This document shows positions 8,980 to 16,951 of a stretch of DNA of 64,000 nt, piece after piece. Each line of letters begins with the position of its first letter. Position 1 is the first letter of the stretch. The stretch comes from Ferrimonas kyonanensis DSM 18153 (GTDB taxonomy: Bacteria; Pseudomonadota; Gammaproteobacteria; Enterobacterales; Shewanellaceae), in the NCBI RefSeq assembly GCF_000425405.1, contig NZ_AUDJ01000011.1, positions 124,001 to 188,000 on the forward strand, in the 5' to 3' direction. Position numbers and translations under genes: made by a program. Under the pieces are notes generated by a model, which was not told the DNA's origin, made no database searches, and worked only from the letters and a program-made list of their open reading frames with translations.

Positions 8980-11061
8980 ATGATGAAAAGAAATATCGGG
9001 GTGCTGTTGGCCTCATCACTATTACTGAGTGCCTGCGGCGACAGTGACAGTAATGAGGTTTCGGTACCCACTCAGCCCCCAGAGCAGGAAACCCCTGCGA
9101 CCGGCACCGGTGCGTTTGAGAAAGTATGGGGCCCGGACGTTAAGTATCAACTCAACACCACGGTGTACGCCTACCTCGATGGCAACATCGATCGCCAGGA
9201 CATGATCGACCAGTTCGAGCGCAAAACGCCCGAGCACGGCATTGCCGTCGATCCTGAAAAACTGCGGGCCGCCAAGGCGGCATCCTATAAAAAGGGTGAT
9301 GGCCTCTACATTGCCAGTGACATCTTCAACGACAATCAGATTACCTTTGCCGATGTACTGATGTACCTGTCACAGACCCGGGACGATTTCCACGTCGAAT
9401 ACCAGTGGAGTGATGAGATACAGTCGTACCGTTACACCGTCTGGCACGATAAAAATGGCGATGGTGACTTCGACGATGAGGGCGACGTCAACGCCGATCC
9501 CAACTGGTACGCCACCTACATGATCGATTTCGGCCGCTTCAAGCGGGAACTGTATTACACCGAGTCGGGAGAAGCGCTGTACCTTCGCCTGGAAGAGGTG
9601 TTGGTGCAGCCCAACTCCGGGCTTCACTTCCGCTCCTACAGCCCGATGATGACCAAACGCCGGGAGTCGGTTCAGCACTACCAGGCGGAACTGAAAGACA
9701 GCAGTACCCCCTCCTATTACAGCCAGGATACCCACGTGATCGTGGTGCCTACGGTGGCCCTGACCCCCATCGAAACCATTGGCACCGCCGGCGGCAAACA
9801 GTTGCTGTTTCACAACGTCGAGGCTCGAAGCCACAACCTGCGCCCCGATGTGTTTAAGAAGGATCAGGCCATTACCATGGCCGACGTGCTGCTCAGCATG
9901 AAGGAACAAGGACTGATCGAATCGGTAGGCTTCACCTTCTGGGGCAAACTGGCGTCCGACGTCGACGTGCAGCACTTTGTTATCAACGAGATTAACGGTG
10001 CCCGCTCGTCCGGCTTTCACAACTACGTTATCAACACCGGCGTTAGCTGGGCCATGGAGGACTTTGCCGCCAAGTACATGGTCAGCCAGCAAACCAATCT
10101 GGACTCCACCGCCATTGGTGCCTCCTCATCGACCATGCCCACCTACTGCGATCGCAAAGGCCAGTCCAACCCCTTCGATCCCAGCGACACCAGCCTGGAT
10201 CATGCCGATGGCATTATCGATGCTGTCGGTGATCCTTTGAGGCTGGAGGAGTGCGATCCGGACACCACCGACATCAGCGATTGGTACAACGATCAGGAGT
10301 TTCATTTCTTCAGCGACACCTGGGTCATGAACCACCCCGGCGACCTGATGACGGTCATTAACTTCACCATGTACGATTTCTATCCTGAAGAGGAATCCAA
10401 ACGGCTGGTGGGGGATGAAAAGTGGCCGGTGGCCGACATTGAGGACGCCATTGCACCGCTGGATCAACAGCACTTCGGCTGGGGCGTCGCCGACTGCGGC
10501 ACCTGCCACTCTCTGGATGGCATTCACGCCGACGGCGATGTGGGCGTCAGCCTCGGAGTCAATCCCAAGCCCATCTCCATCTATGACGAAGGCGTGCGCA
10601 GCTACCCGGTCGACGACGCCTCACAACTGTTGGTGGCACCGTACCAATGTGCCGCCTGTCACGGCAGCAACGGCGCCCCCAAAGGCCACGGCGAAACTGG
10701 CACCTGCTTCTGGTGTCACTCGGAGGACTACATTCCGCCCAACCACGGCACCGCCTCCAGCTACATCTCCAAGATGTACCAGGGCGGGAATACGCCAGAC
10801 ATTCCTAACCGCACCTTCGACGCCATCGATGTCGACAGCACCGATGCGGCCGCCGTATCCCAGCTGGAAGCGGAGTTGCAGGAGTCGCTGACCCCGATCA
10901 TGAATCTTGGCATCTACCCTGCAAAACAGGACGTTACCTGGCAAGGGTACTGGGGCCGTTATAGCGATGACATGAAGGTGAGAACCAACAGCAGCTGGAC
11001 CACGGATCCCGTGTACCCGGACCCCTATGCCTGTGTCACCTGCCACCCCAAAGGCGAGTAA
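8980..11061 (+). CDS. Tetraheme c-type cytochrome lipoprotein
   Basis: Protein of about 693 residues beginning with a lipoprotein signal (MMKRNIGVLLASSLLLSAC), so Cys-19 or -20 should be lipidated and the protein anchored in the inner or outer membrane. Four c-type heme sites lie in the C-terminal part: CGTCH (~505), CAACH (~556), CFWCH (~575) and CVTCH (~684, almost at the end). The ~480 residues before the first heme contain none, and I do not recognise their fold. The start is chosen by AAGGAA upstream and by the signal peptide; a longer frame opens at 8860. Electron transfer at the cell surface or periplasm is likely, but substrate and partners are unknown. It is not a decaheme MtrC/OmcA-type protein. 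Confidence 0.8.
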   Translation: MMKRNIGVLLASSLLLSACGDSDSNEVSVPTQPPEQETPATGTGAFEKVWGPDVKYQLNTTVYAYLDGNIDRQDMIDQFERKTPEHGIAVDPEKLRAAKAASYKKGDGLYIASDIFNDNQITFADVLMYLSQTRDDFHVEYQWSDEIQSYRYTVWHDKNGDGDFDDEGDVNADPNWYATYMIDFGRFKRELYYTESGEALYLRLEEVLVQPNSGLHFRSYSPMMTKRRESVQHYQAELKDSSTPSYYSQDTHVIVVPTVALTPIETIGTAGGKQLLFHNVEARSHNLRPDVFKKDQAITMADVLLSMKEQGLIESVGFTFWGKLASDVDVQHFVINEINGARSSGFHNYVINTGVSWAMEDFAAKYMVSQQTNLDSTAIGASSSTMPTYCDRKGQSNPFDPSDTSLDHADGIIDAVGDPLRLEECDPDTTDISDWYNDQEFHFFSDTWVMNHPGDLMTVINFTMYDFYPEEESKRLVGDEKWPVADIEDAIAPLDQQHFGWGVADCGTCHSLDGIHADGDVGVSLGVNPKPISIYDEGVRSYPVDDASQLLVAPYQCAACHGSNGAPKGHGETGTCFWCHSEDYIPPNHGTASSYISKMYQGGNTPDIPNRTFDAIDVDSTDAAAVSQLEAELQESLTPIMNLGIYPAKQDVTWQGYWGRYSDDMKVRTNSSWTTDPVYPDPYACVTCHPKGE

Positions 11062-11083
11062 CACAGTAATCTAACCATCCCCA

Positions 11084-11116
11084 GACAGGGCAGAGAGCCG
11101 CTGCCCTGTCTTCTCC
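11084..11116 (+). terminator. Terminator after the tetraheme gene
   Basis: GACAGGGCA and TGCCCTGTC pair over 9 bp with a 9-base loop and are followed by TTCTCC, 23 bases after the stop codon. Confidence 0.65.
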
Positions 11117-11287
11117 TGCGCAATAATCAGCAGCCGAACCGACAACCTAACTGAACTGCCAACTGCAAAAGGCTTTTCAAGTGCCTGGACAGTAATCTAA
11201 ACCGGAAACACTCAACTGCACCGGGGTAACCCCAGTGACGTGTCATGTTCCGGCATCATAACGATAAGAAGATGGCGAGAATGTTCC

Positions 11288-11728
11288 TTACCTTTCGTCT
11301 TTTGGCGTATCCATAACCACCATGGTTGTAATGGCGTTCACTTGTGGGATCTCTCCCAGCACATCAGAATGAAAACGTTTGTAGGCCGCTAAATCGCTCG
11401 TCTCAACCCTGAGCAAATACTCATTCTCGCCCGTGACATTGAGGCACTCTGTCACTTCTACTGCCCCCATGATGTGATCTTCAAAGCCCTGCTGTGATTT
11501 TTTGCTATGGTTCGACAGACCAATGGCAACATAGGCGATAAAGCCAATTCCCAGTTTGTTAAGGTCGAGTACCGCTCGGTATCCTTTTAGCACACCAAGA
11601 CGTTCGAGTTCCTGAACCCGTCGCAATGTCGCCGAAGGAGATAGACCTATCCTGTTGGCAAGTTCCACATTGGACAGCTTGCCGTTCGACTTCAACTCGC
11701 GCAATATTCTTTCGTCAAATCTATCCAT
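11288..11728 (-). CDS. Lrp/AsnC family regulator
   Basis: Lrp-type regulator of 146 residues. The N-terminal HTH is clear (FDERILRELKSNGKLSNVEL, then LANRIGLSPSATLRRVQELE) and the C-terminal ligand-binding ferredoxin-like domain carries the usual VTGENEYLLRVETSD segment. It is divergent from a LysE-type exporter across 110 bases, a classic pairing in which the Lrp protein switches on amino-acid export. A near-perfect dyad at 11741-11766 sits immediately upstream of its start. No good ribosome site precedes the ATG. It sits at the left edge of the AT-rich island. Confidence 0.9.
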   Translation of the reverse strand: MDRFDERILRELKSNGKLSNVELANRIGLSPSATLRRVQELERLGVLKGYRAVLDLNKLGIGFIAYVAIGLSNHSKKSQQGFEDHIMGAVEVTECLNVTGENEYLLRVETSDLAAYKRFHSDVLGEIPQVNAITTMVVMDTPKDER

Positions 11729-11740
11729 ATTTTTATTTTA

Positions 11741-11766
11741 TTGCTAAAAAAGCCATTTTTGAGCAA
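11741..11766. promoter_or_regulatory. Candidate Lrp-type operator
   Basis: TTGCTAAAAA and TTTTTGAGCAA form an interrupted dyad with one extra base in one arm, 13 bases upstream of the Lrp-type gene and within the divergent region shared with the LysE-type gene. AT-rich cores of this kind suit Lrp binding; the assignment is inferred from position. Confidence 0.45.
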
Positions 11767-11838
11767 AGTTAGGGATAAAATTTACGTCATATCTCACTAA
11801 TATACAAGGACTCACAACCAACACGAAATGAGAGAAAT

Positions 11839-12432
11839 ATGGATCACCAGCAGCTCCTCGCCCTAGTGGCCTTCGCGTTCGTATCAACCGTTTCACCAGG
11901 TCCTAACAATGTCATGCTGATGACATCTGGCGCTAAGGTTGGCTTCATGCGTACCATCCCCCATATGTCTGGTATTGTACTGGGATTCAGCCTTATGGTG
12001 TTCTTGGTCGGTATCGGCTTAATGAAGATATTCGCTCTATACCCCATCACCCAACAAATATTACAAATCAGCTGCATTGGTTATCTTTTGTATTTAGCTT
12101 GGAAAATCGCCTTGAGCCAATCAACAGGTAACAGTGCATCAGATTATAAGCCAATGAGTTTCTGGGCTGCAGTCTACTTTCAATGGATAAATCCAAAGGC
12201 TTGGTCAATGGCACTAACCGCCATTAGCGTTTACAACGCTTCTACCAATGTGTACGGCGTTTTATTTGTCTCTCTGGTGTTTGCCTTAATCAATATTCCA
12301 TCGGTTAGCATTTGGACAATTGCTGGCAAGACATTAAGCGCAGCATTAAATAATGAGTCAAAAATGAAGGCCTTTAATTATGCCATGGCTCTATTGCTAT
12401 TGGCATCCACATTAATGATGCTCGAAATCTGA
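11839..12432 (+). CDS. LysE/RhtB family amino-acid exporter
   Basis: Membrane exporter of 197 residues with about six membrane segments. The family signature SPGPNNVMLMTSGAKVGF lies near residue 20, and YFQWINPKAWSMAL near residue 115 is also typical. It should export an amino acid or homoserine-like compound from the cytoplasm. GAGAG precedes the ATG. It is divergent from the Lrp-type gene that probably controls it. Base composition is AT-richer than the neighbouring core genes, in line with acquisition. The substrate cannot be read from sequence. Confidence 0.88.
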   Translation: MDHQQLLALVAFAFVSTVSPGPNNVMLMTSGAKVGFMRTIPHMSGIVLGFSLMVFLVGIGLMKIFALYPITQQILQISCIGYLLYLAWKIALSQSTGNSASDYKPMSFWAAVYFQWINPKAWSMALTAISVYNASTNVYGVLFVSLVFALINIPSVSIWTIAGKTLSAALNNESKMKAFNYAMALLLLASTLMMLEI

Positions 12433-12596
12433 TTTCGGTATTACGTAAAGCCATTTCTCTAGCCATAAACTTCTGTTTTTGTCATTAGCGCCTAATTGGT
12501 GTTGCCAAACTTATGGGGACTCATCAAGGTCCTCTTGTCTTAACCATGGATAAAGCATTGATCCATATAGCTCACAGAATGGATGCCTCTGTAGCG

Positions 12597-12677
12597 CAAA
12601 GGCAGCACTCCTCTGACTGCCAGCCAGCTTGATACCTCCAAAGACACCGTCTATCTCAGAGGGCTAATAAGAAGTAA
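12597..12677 (+). pseudogene. Decayed 3' end of a YheO-like regulator gene
   Basis: This stretch matches the last ~80 bases of the intact regulator gene at 7240-7902: shared blocks include CAAAGGCAGC, CTGACTGCCAGCC, TCCAAAGACACCGTCTA, CTCAGAGGG and AAGAAGTAAGCC. A 6-base deletion and a 1-base deletion break the frame, and nothing similar remains upstream. A GC stem-loop follows it, as it does the intact gene. It is the debris of a duplicated or horizontally acquired paralogue. Confidence 0.8.
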
Positions 12678-12684
12678 GCCAATC

Positions 12685-12707
12685 CGCCGCGACTCGAAGT
12701 CGCGGCG
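12685..12707 (+). terminator. Hairpin after the decayed regulator copy
   Basis: CGCCGCGAC and GTCGCGGCG pair over 9 bp with loop TCGAA. The position matches the hairpin after the intact regulator at 7909-7936, although the stem sequence differs. Confidence 0.5.
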
Positions 12708-12765
12708 TCATTGGGCTATGCCAGCAACTGCCTAATCTGCTATCTGCAGTTAAACAAGCAAGTCC

Positions 12766-13044
12766 ATGAAAACGTTACGAAGCGATGAATTGTCGAAATG
12801 GAAGCAGGACAACGATTGCGATCAGCGCTCATTATCAACAACGGCCATGTATCGCATCACACAGCCCTTTTGTTCTCAAACTGAACCTGCGTAACTGCAA
12901 CACCCAAGTCGGCGTGGCGTTGACTGGAATCAAAGTGCTGAACAAAGTCATAGGCCTCAGTATGCCCGTTCGACGACGAACAGCTTAGATAGTAATTTCC
13001 CTTGGGGCATAAACGTCTCAAGCCGGGATTTGCTCAACAAGGCC
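12766..13044 (+). mobile_element. 3' remnant of an IS5-family (IS903-type) element
   Basis: Two reading frames together spell the C-terminus of an IS903-type transposase. From 12766 one frame gives SLSTTAMYRITQ; after a frameshift the second frame, ending at 12988, gives LNLRNCNTQVGVALTGIKVL and then NKVIGLSMPVRR, close to the family's ETAMYRxKxL, LSLRNYNAQVGEAL and MNKxIGLGMPVRQ. The sequence GATTTGCTCAACAAGGCC at 13027-13044 matches the IS903 terminal repeat as I recall it at 15 of 18 positions and lies the expected ~40-55 bases after the stop. The 5' half and left end are gone, so the element is dead. Confidence 0.82.
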
Positions 13045-13408
13045 CTCAAAACGTGAAACGCTACCAGGAGCAACCTCTTAAGAGTTTGCGAATGCCGCAT
13101 GAATGGAATTTTCCAATCACGTCACAATTATCGCAAATGGTTGTTATTCGCATTTAGGTCAAACTGGCTCTCTGATAGAGTAGTGCCTAGATTTAAGTTA
13201 CAAAGGTTTTTACCTAGTGAGTCTATTTTTTTTCTTGGCCATATAATGTTGTCTTTGCATTCATTGGCTCAGGATGATTCTAAAACTTGCTCTAACCAAA
13301 ATACAGCGTTTTTCACAAGGCAATAACTAATTGGAACTATGTTAATTTCACCGCTGTTGAGCAAAAGGAATTACATTTTAATTATGGTAATTTAAAGGGT
13401 ATGCTTTT
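13045..13408. other. AT-rich intergenic stretch, no gene recognised
   Basis: Between the insertion-sequence remnant and the small membrane protein there is one open frame (13099-13326, 75 codons) without a ribosome site or recognisable similarity, which I do not call. No repeats or terminators stand out. Confidence 0.5.
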
Positions 13409-13609
13409 ATGGGTGGATTTAGTATTTGGAACTTGTTGGTAGTATCATTGTTTTTGGGTTCATTTATACTGCCTTTCTTCTTAACCGTTTTTTCTAAGCG
13501 AGCAAGAGGCGCTGAGAAATTTGGTTGGGTTATCTTGGTAATTGTGACATCTTGGATAGGATATGCCGTATTTTTGATCGTTACCAGAATGGCAAGAGGT
13601 AATACCTAG
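13409..13609 (+). CDS. Small two-helix membrane protein
   Basis: A 66-residue protein with two predicted membrane helices (about residues 8-28 and 39-59) joined by a short basic loop (SKRARGAEK). The second helix, FGWVILVIVTSWIGYAVF, resembles the PLDc_N and phage superinfection-immunity (Imm-like) small membrane families, but the match is too weak to assign. AAAGGG lies about 10 bases upstream of the ATG. It stands alone in the AT-rich island beside transposon debris, so it may be acquired. Function unknown. Confidence 0.6.
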   Translation: MGGFSIWNLLVVSLFLGSFILPFFLTVFSKRARGAEKFGWVILVIVTSWIGYAVFLIVTRMARGNT

Positions 13610-14245
13610 ACAAGGTTTTTGACGCCAAATAACCCTTACATAGTTATGATAAAAAGCTTTTTATAGTATTTTATAAATTGAAAATAGGAGCGGCATCGTG
13701 CGATGCCGTTAGAACTGCGATTCGAACGACCACAACGGCGACAATTGTCCGCACGCAGCCTTACCAAGACCCTATGCTCGCAGCACTGTTAAAACATTGA
13801 TTCAATGATGAGTGTCTTTGAAATCACCAGGCTCCATCGGCTCAATAATCAGACACCTTCTCTATAGGTTGCCAGCAGGCCGGGCCTCTCTGAATACATT
13901 TCAAGCCGAGCTTATGCTCCTGACCGTCGATATTATTGATGGCAATATCGAGTCAATTGGGTAAATGCGGTGACATTTAACCAATGAAAATAGTTTAAAG
14001 GCTGTTCAAATTCGGTTTGAATTACATTAAGAAGAGTATTTACCTTATCCTGTCTAGAGTGGTGATCATGGTAACAAAAGTTTGCACTGGCTATAATTCA
14101 CACAGCCTGAATTGATCCATATCAGTTCTAATAAAAATCACCAGCGCATCATTTGAAGGAATACGTACTTTACTGATAAACGATTTTTTGGATGGGGGAG
14201 TTCCGAAAATCAAATTCGCTTTTAGTGTGAATAGGATTTAACGCT
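13610..14245. other. AT-rich intergenic stretch with one perfect stem-loop
   Basis: No coding sequence recognised on either strand. CGGCATCG and CGATGCCG at 13691-13708 form an 8-bp stem with a 2-base centre and no T-run. The region after about 13720 is GC-richer and may be a decayed gene fragment, but I could not match it to a family. A TATAAT hexamer at about 14093 is a possible promoter element for the gene at 14246, without a good -35. Confidence 0.4.
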
Positions 14246-15166
14246 ATGCTCTTATTTGAAACTATCTCTATTGAGGCTGCCCTGGCCTGGTTTGCCATTC
14301 TCATGGCACTTATCCTCCTGAACGAAGTAACCCGTTACAACAAGCAAATGGGGATACTCTTCTTCGTGTTATTACCCATTGCATTAACGCTATTCGTGTG
14401 GCCAACGACATCAGGAACGGACAGCGGTGCTCAAACCGCAAACTGGTTTGCCTGGATAAAAACCTATTCTGCGCTAATCGGCTGCTACATTGGTTTAGGC
14501 TTGCGGTTCTCTAAACGCCTGCAAGCAAATAAATGGTGGTTGTTATTAGCGCCAGGCATCTTAGCCATCAACATTCTTGAAGCCGTGATTCGCGAAGTTG
14601 AGGTGGTTGGAATGCAAGGGATCACCGAAGGCATGTTTTATATGGGTGGCCCCTGGAACTACGTCAACGCACTCGCCGGAATTATCAATATCCTGTGTAT
14701 CAGCGGCTGGTTTGGCATCATCATATCGAAAGACAAACACCATGATCTCGTTTGGCCCGATATGCTGTGGTTCTGGATTATCGCGTATGATTTGTGGAAC
14801 TTCGCCTATGTCTACAATTGCCTGACTGACCGAGCCTTCTTTAGCGCGGCCTTGCTAATTTCCTGCACAATTCCAGCATTTACCACCAAACGTGGAGCAT
14901 GGGCGCAACACCGGGTTCATACCTTAGCCTTATATATGATGGCCATGATGACCTTCCCAAGCTTCTTTATCGAAAGCAGTATGGCGGTACCCTCCACTCA
15001 CGATCCTGTCGCCTACTGGTCGGTGAGCATAATTGCTCTTGCATTTAACGTGTGCGTACTCGTCTACCAAGTTAACACCATCATTAAACGTAAGAAGAAT
15101 CCCCTTACTGAAGACATCTACGATCACTTTGCAGAACACCAAGCTATCGTAAAAGCGAATCGTTGA
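14246..15166 (+). CDS. DUF5692-like multi-pass membrane protein
   Basis: A 306-residue integral membrane protein with about nine hydrophobic segments. Conserved-looking polar motifs are GGPWNYVNALAGIINILCIS, then PDMLWFWIIAYDLWNFAYVY and FFIESSMAVPS. These match my recollection of the DUF5692 family; no biochemical role is known to me. The start has AGGAT about 10 bases upstream. It is monocistronic and followed by a strong terminator. It lies at the right edge of the AT-rich island, with base composition intermediate between island and core, so transfer is possible. Confidence 0.7.
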   Translation: MLLFETISIEAALAWFAILMALILLNEVTRYNKQMGILFFVLLPIALTLFVWPTTSGTDSGAQTANWFAWIKTYSALIGCYIGLGLRFSKRLQANKWWLLLAPGILAINILEAVIREVEVVGMQGITEGMFYMGGPWNYVNALAGIINILCISGWFGIIISKDKHHDLVWPDMLWFWIIAYDLWNFAYVYNCLTDRAFFSAALLISCTIPAFTTKRGAWAQHRVHTLALYMMAMMTFPSFFIESSMAVPSTHDPVAYWSVSIIALAFNVCVLVYQVNTIIKRKKNPLTEDIYDHFAEHQAIVKANR

Positions 15167-15173
15167 TTTGAGC

Positions 15174-15201
15174 GAAGGCCGGGTTAGCCGGCCTTCTTTT
15201 T
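15174..15201 (+). terminator. Rho-independent terminator
   Basis: GAAGGCCGG and CCGGCCTTC (9-bp stem, 5-base loop) followed directly by TTTTT, 7 bases after the stop of the DUF5692-like gene. Confidence 0.88.
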
Positions 15202-15310
15202 AACCTGCTGCATTACACATTTGTACTCGTGTGATGTTCGCTTATTTTCAGGCTCGGCCGCCTTCCATTGAAAAGACGTGCCCCACCAGCGCGCAGACCT
15301 CTACGCCGCA

Positions 15311-15934
15311 CTAGCGGCCCCGCAGATGGCCCCACATCACCTTGAGTCGCTCCACAAACCCCGGCCTTGGTGCCATTTCAACAGGGGTCGGTTCCGGCAT
15401 GATCACCCTGGGAGCGATCTGGCTCAGCAGTTCAGACAGGTTGTCCGCCAGCTTCTGATGCGGCTCCTGCCCGGGAATCTCCAGCCACAGGCTGCCATCG
15501 GCATTGTCCATCACCACCATGGCATCAGACTGTTCCATCAGCCCCACAAACCAGGTCGCCGGTTGCTTGAGGCGTTTTTTCATCAGCGCGTGCCCCACCA
15601 GGTTCTCCTGCAGGAAGGCAAAATCATCCTGGTTCCAGGGCTGCAACAGCTCACCGCTGCCAAACTCGGCGTCAAACTGCAGGTTGCCGGCAAAGAAGTG
15701 ACCGTAGAACGCCTGCAGATCCGGGTGTACCGGCAACTCCAGCGCCGGCTCCAGGTTGGTAAACGCCCCCAGCGGCTGCTGAGCCACCGCCTGCCAGTGC
15801 TGGCCCAGCTCATGCTCCGACACCGCCGCCGGTCCGGCTTCGTCGCGGTCGGTTACCGGCAACTGGCCGTGGGTAGACTGCCAAGCGTGGCGAAAACGGT
15901 CGAAAAACTGCTCTAATGCGGCACTGTGGTTCAT
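15311..15934 (-). CDS. syd: SecY-interacting protein Syd
   Basis: Syd protein of 207 residues; E. coli Syd is 181. Shared landmarks are LQPWNQDDFAFLQENLVGH, then MKKRLKQPATWFVGLME and the C-terminal LADNLSELLSQI. Syd binds SecY on the cytoplasmic side of the inner membrane and is linked to quality control of the translocon. I take the ATG at 15934; the longer frame back to 16018 would overlap queF. It is divergent from queF with starts 58 bases apart, an arrangement common in Shewanella and Vibrio relatives. The 26-residue extension is mostly at the termini. Confidence 0.93.
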   Translation of the reverse strand: MNHSAALEQFFDRFRHAWQSTHGQLPVTDRDEAGPAAVSEHELGQHWQAVAQQPLGAFTNLEPALELPVHPDLQAFYGHFFAGNLQFDAEFGSGELLQPWNQDDFAFLQENLVGHALMKKRLKQPATWFVGLMEQSDAMVVMDNADGSLWLEIPGQEPHQKLADNLSELLSQIAPRVIMPEPTPVEMAPRPGFVERLKVMWGHLRGR

Positions 15935-15991
15935 AGATTCCGGGTCACTGGGGTAGAATAGAGGATTATTGTGCCACGAATCGGAAACGTT

Positions 15992-16846
15992 ATGACAGAT
16001 CATCACGATCCCTACCATGGGGCCGACGCCCTGTCGGGATTAACTCTGGGTCAGCAAACCCAGTATCAGGACCAGTACGCCCCAGAGCTGTTGCAAGGGG
16101 TGCCACGGCAACTGAACCGTGATGCCATCGGTCTCGGCGATGCCCTGCCCTTCACTGGCGCCGACATCTGGACCGGCTTCGAGCTGTCCTGGCTCAATGC
16201 CAAGGGCAAGCCCATGGTGGCCATTGCCCATTTTGCCCTGCCGGTCAGCTCCGCCAACCTGGTAGAGTCCAAGTCGTTCAAGTTGTACCTCAACAGCTTT
16301 AACCAGACCCGTTTCGACAGCGTCGACGCGGTGCGCGAGGCTCTGGCCAAGGATCTGAGCCAGTGTGCCCAGGGCGAGGTGTCGGTGCGCATTGTCCTGC
16401 CGGATGCCTTTGGCGCCGAGCCTCTGGTGGAACTGGAAGGGGAGCTGATCGACGACCTGGACATCAGCATCGACGACTACCAGTTCAACCCGGATTACCT
16501 CAGCGGCGCCGCCGCTGACGAGGTGGTGGAAGAGACCCTGCGCTCCAACCTGCTCAAATCCAACTGCCTGATCACCTCGCAGCCGGATTGGGGCAGCGTC
16601 CAGATCCGCTATAAAGGTGGCCGCATCGACCGGGAAAAGCTGCTGCGTTACCTGATCAGCTTCCGTCGCCACAACGAGTTTCACGAACAGTGTGTGGAGC
16701 GTATCTTCATGGACCTGAAACGCTACTGCGGTTGCCAACGGCTGACGGTGTACGCGCGCTACACCCGTCGCGGCGGCCTCGACATCAACCCGTTCCGCAG
16801 CGACTTTGAAGCCCTGCCAGCCAACCACCGTCTGGCCCGCCAGTAA
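15992..16846 (+). CDS. queF: NADPH-dependent 7-cyano-7-deazaguanine reductase
   Basis: QueF of 284 residues, the long two-domain form of gammaproteobacteria. It reduces preQ0 to preQ1 in queuosine tRNA modification. Visible landmarks are [17 protein letters not shown] for the N-terminal lobe, [20 protein letters not shown] with the catalytic cysteine, and [16 protein letters not shown] for the C-terminal lobe. I place the start at ATG 15992 (GGAAA upstream); a GTG at 15971 is in frame. No preQ1 riboswitch is visible in the short divergent gap with syd. Confidence 0.95.
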   Translation: MTDHHDPYHGADALSGLTLGQQTQYQDQYAPELLQGVPRQLNRDAIGLGDALPFTGADIWTGFELSWLNAKGKPMVAIAHFALPVSSANLVESKSFKLYLNSFNQTRFDSVDAVREALAKDLSQCAQGEVSVRIVLPDAFGAEPLVELEGELIDDLDISIDDYQFNPDYLSGAAADEVVEETLRSNLLKSNCLITSQPDWGSVQIRYKGGRIDREKLLRYLISFRRHNEFHEQCVERIFMDLKRYCGCQRLTVYARYTRRGGLDINPFRSDFEALPANHRLARQ

Positions 16847-16951
16847 GCGGCAATAGCCACAAGTTGGCAATGGTTATTTTATAATCAAATTTGCATCCGC
16901 AGGCGGGCATTCTGTAGAATGCCCGCCGCCCTGAAGAGCTATAGGAATACC

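Noticed and set aside
13099-13326. 75-codon open frame in the AT-rich island
   Set aside because: No ribosome site, no recognisable similarity and atypical composition; more likely chance.
13691-13708. Perfect stem-loop considered as terminator or integron attC site
   Set aside because: No T-run follows, and the adjacent GTTAGAA does not fit the attC core GTTRRRY.
15935-15991. PreQ1 riboswitch upstream of queF
   Set aside because: The gap to the divergent syd gene is too short and shows no aptamer-like pairing.
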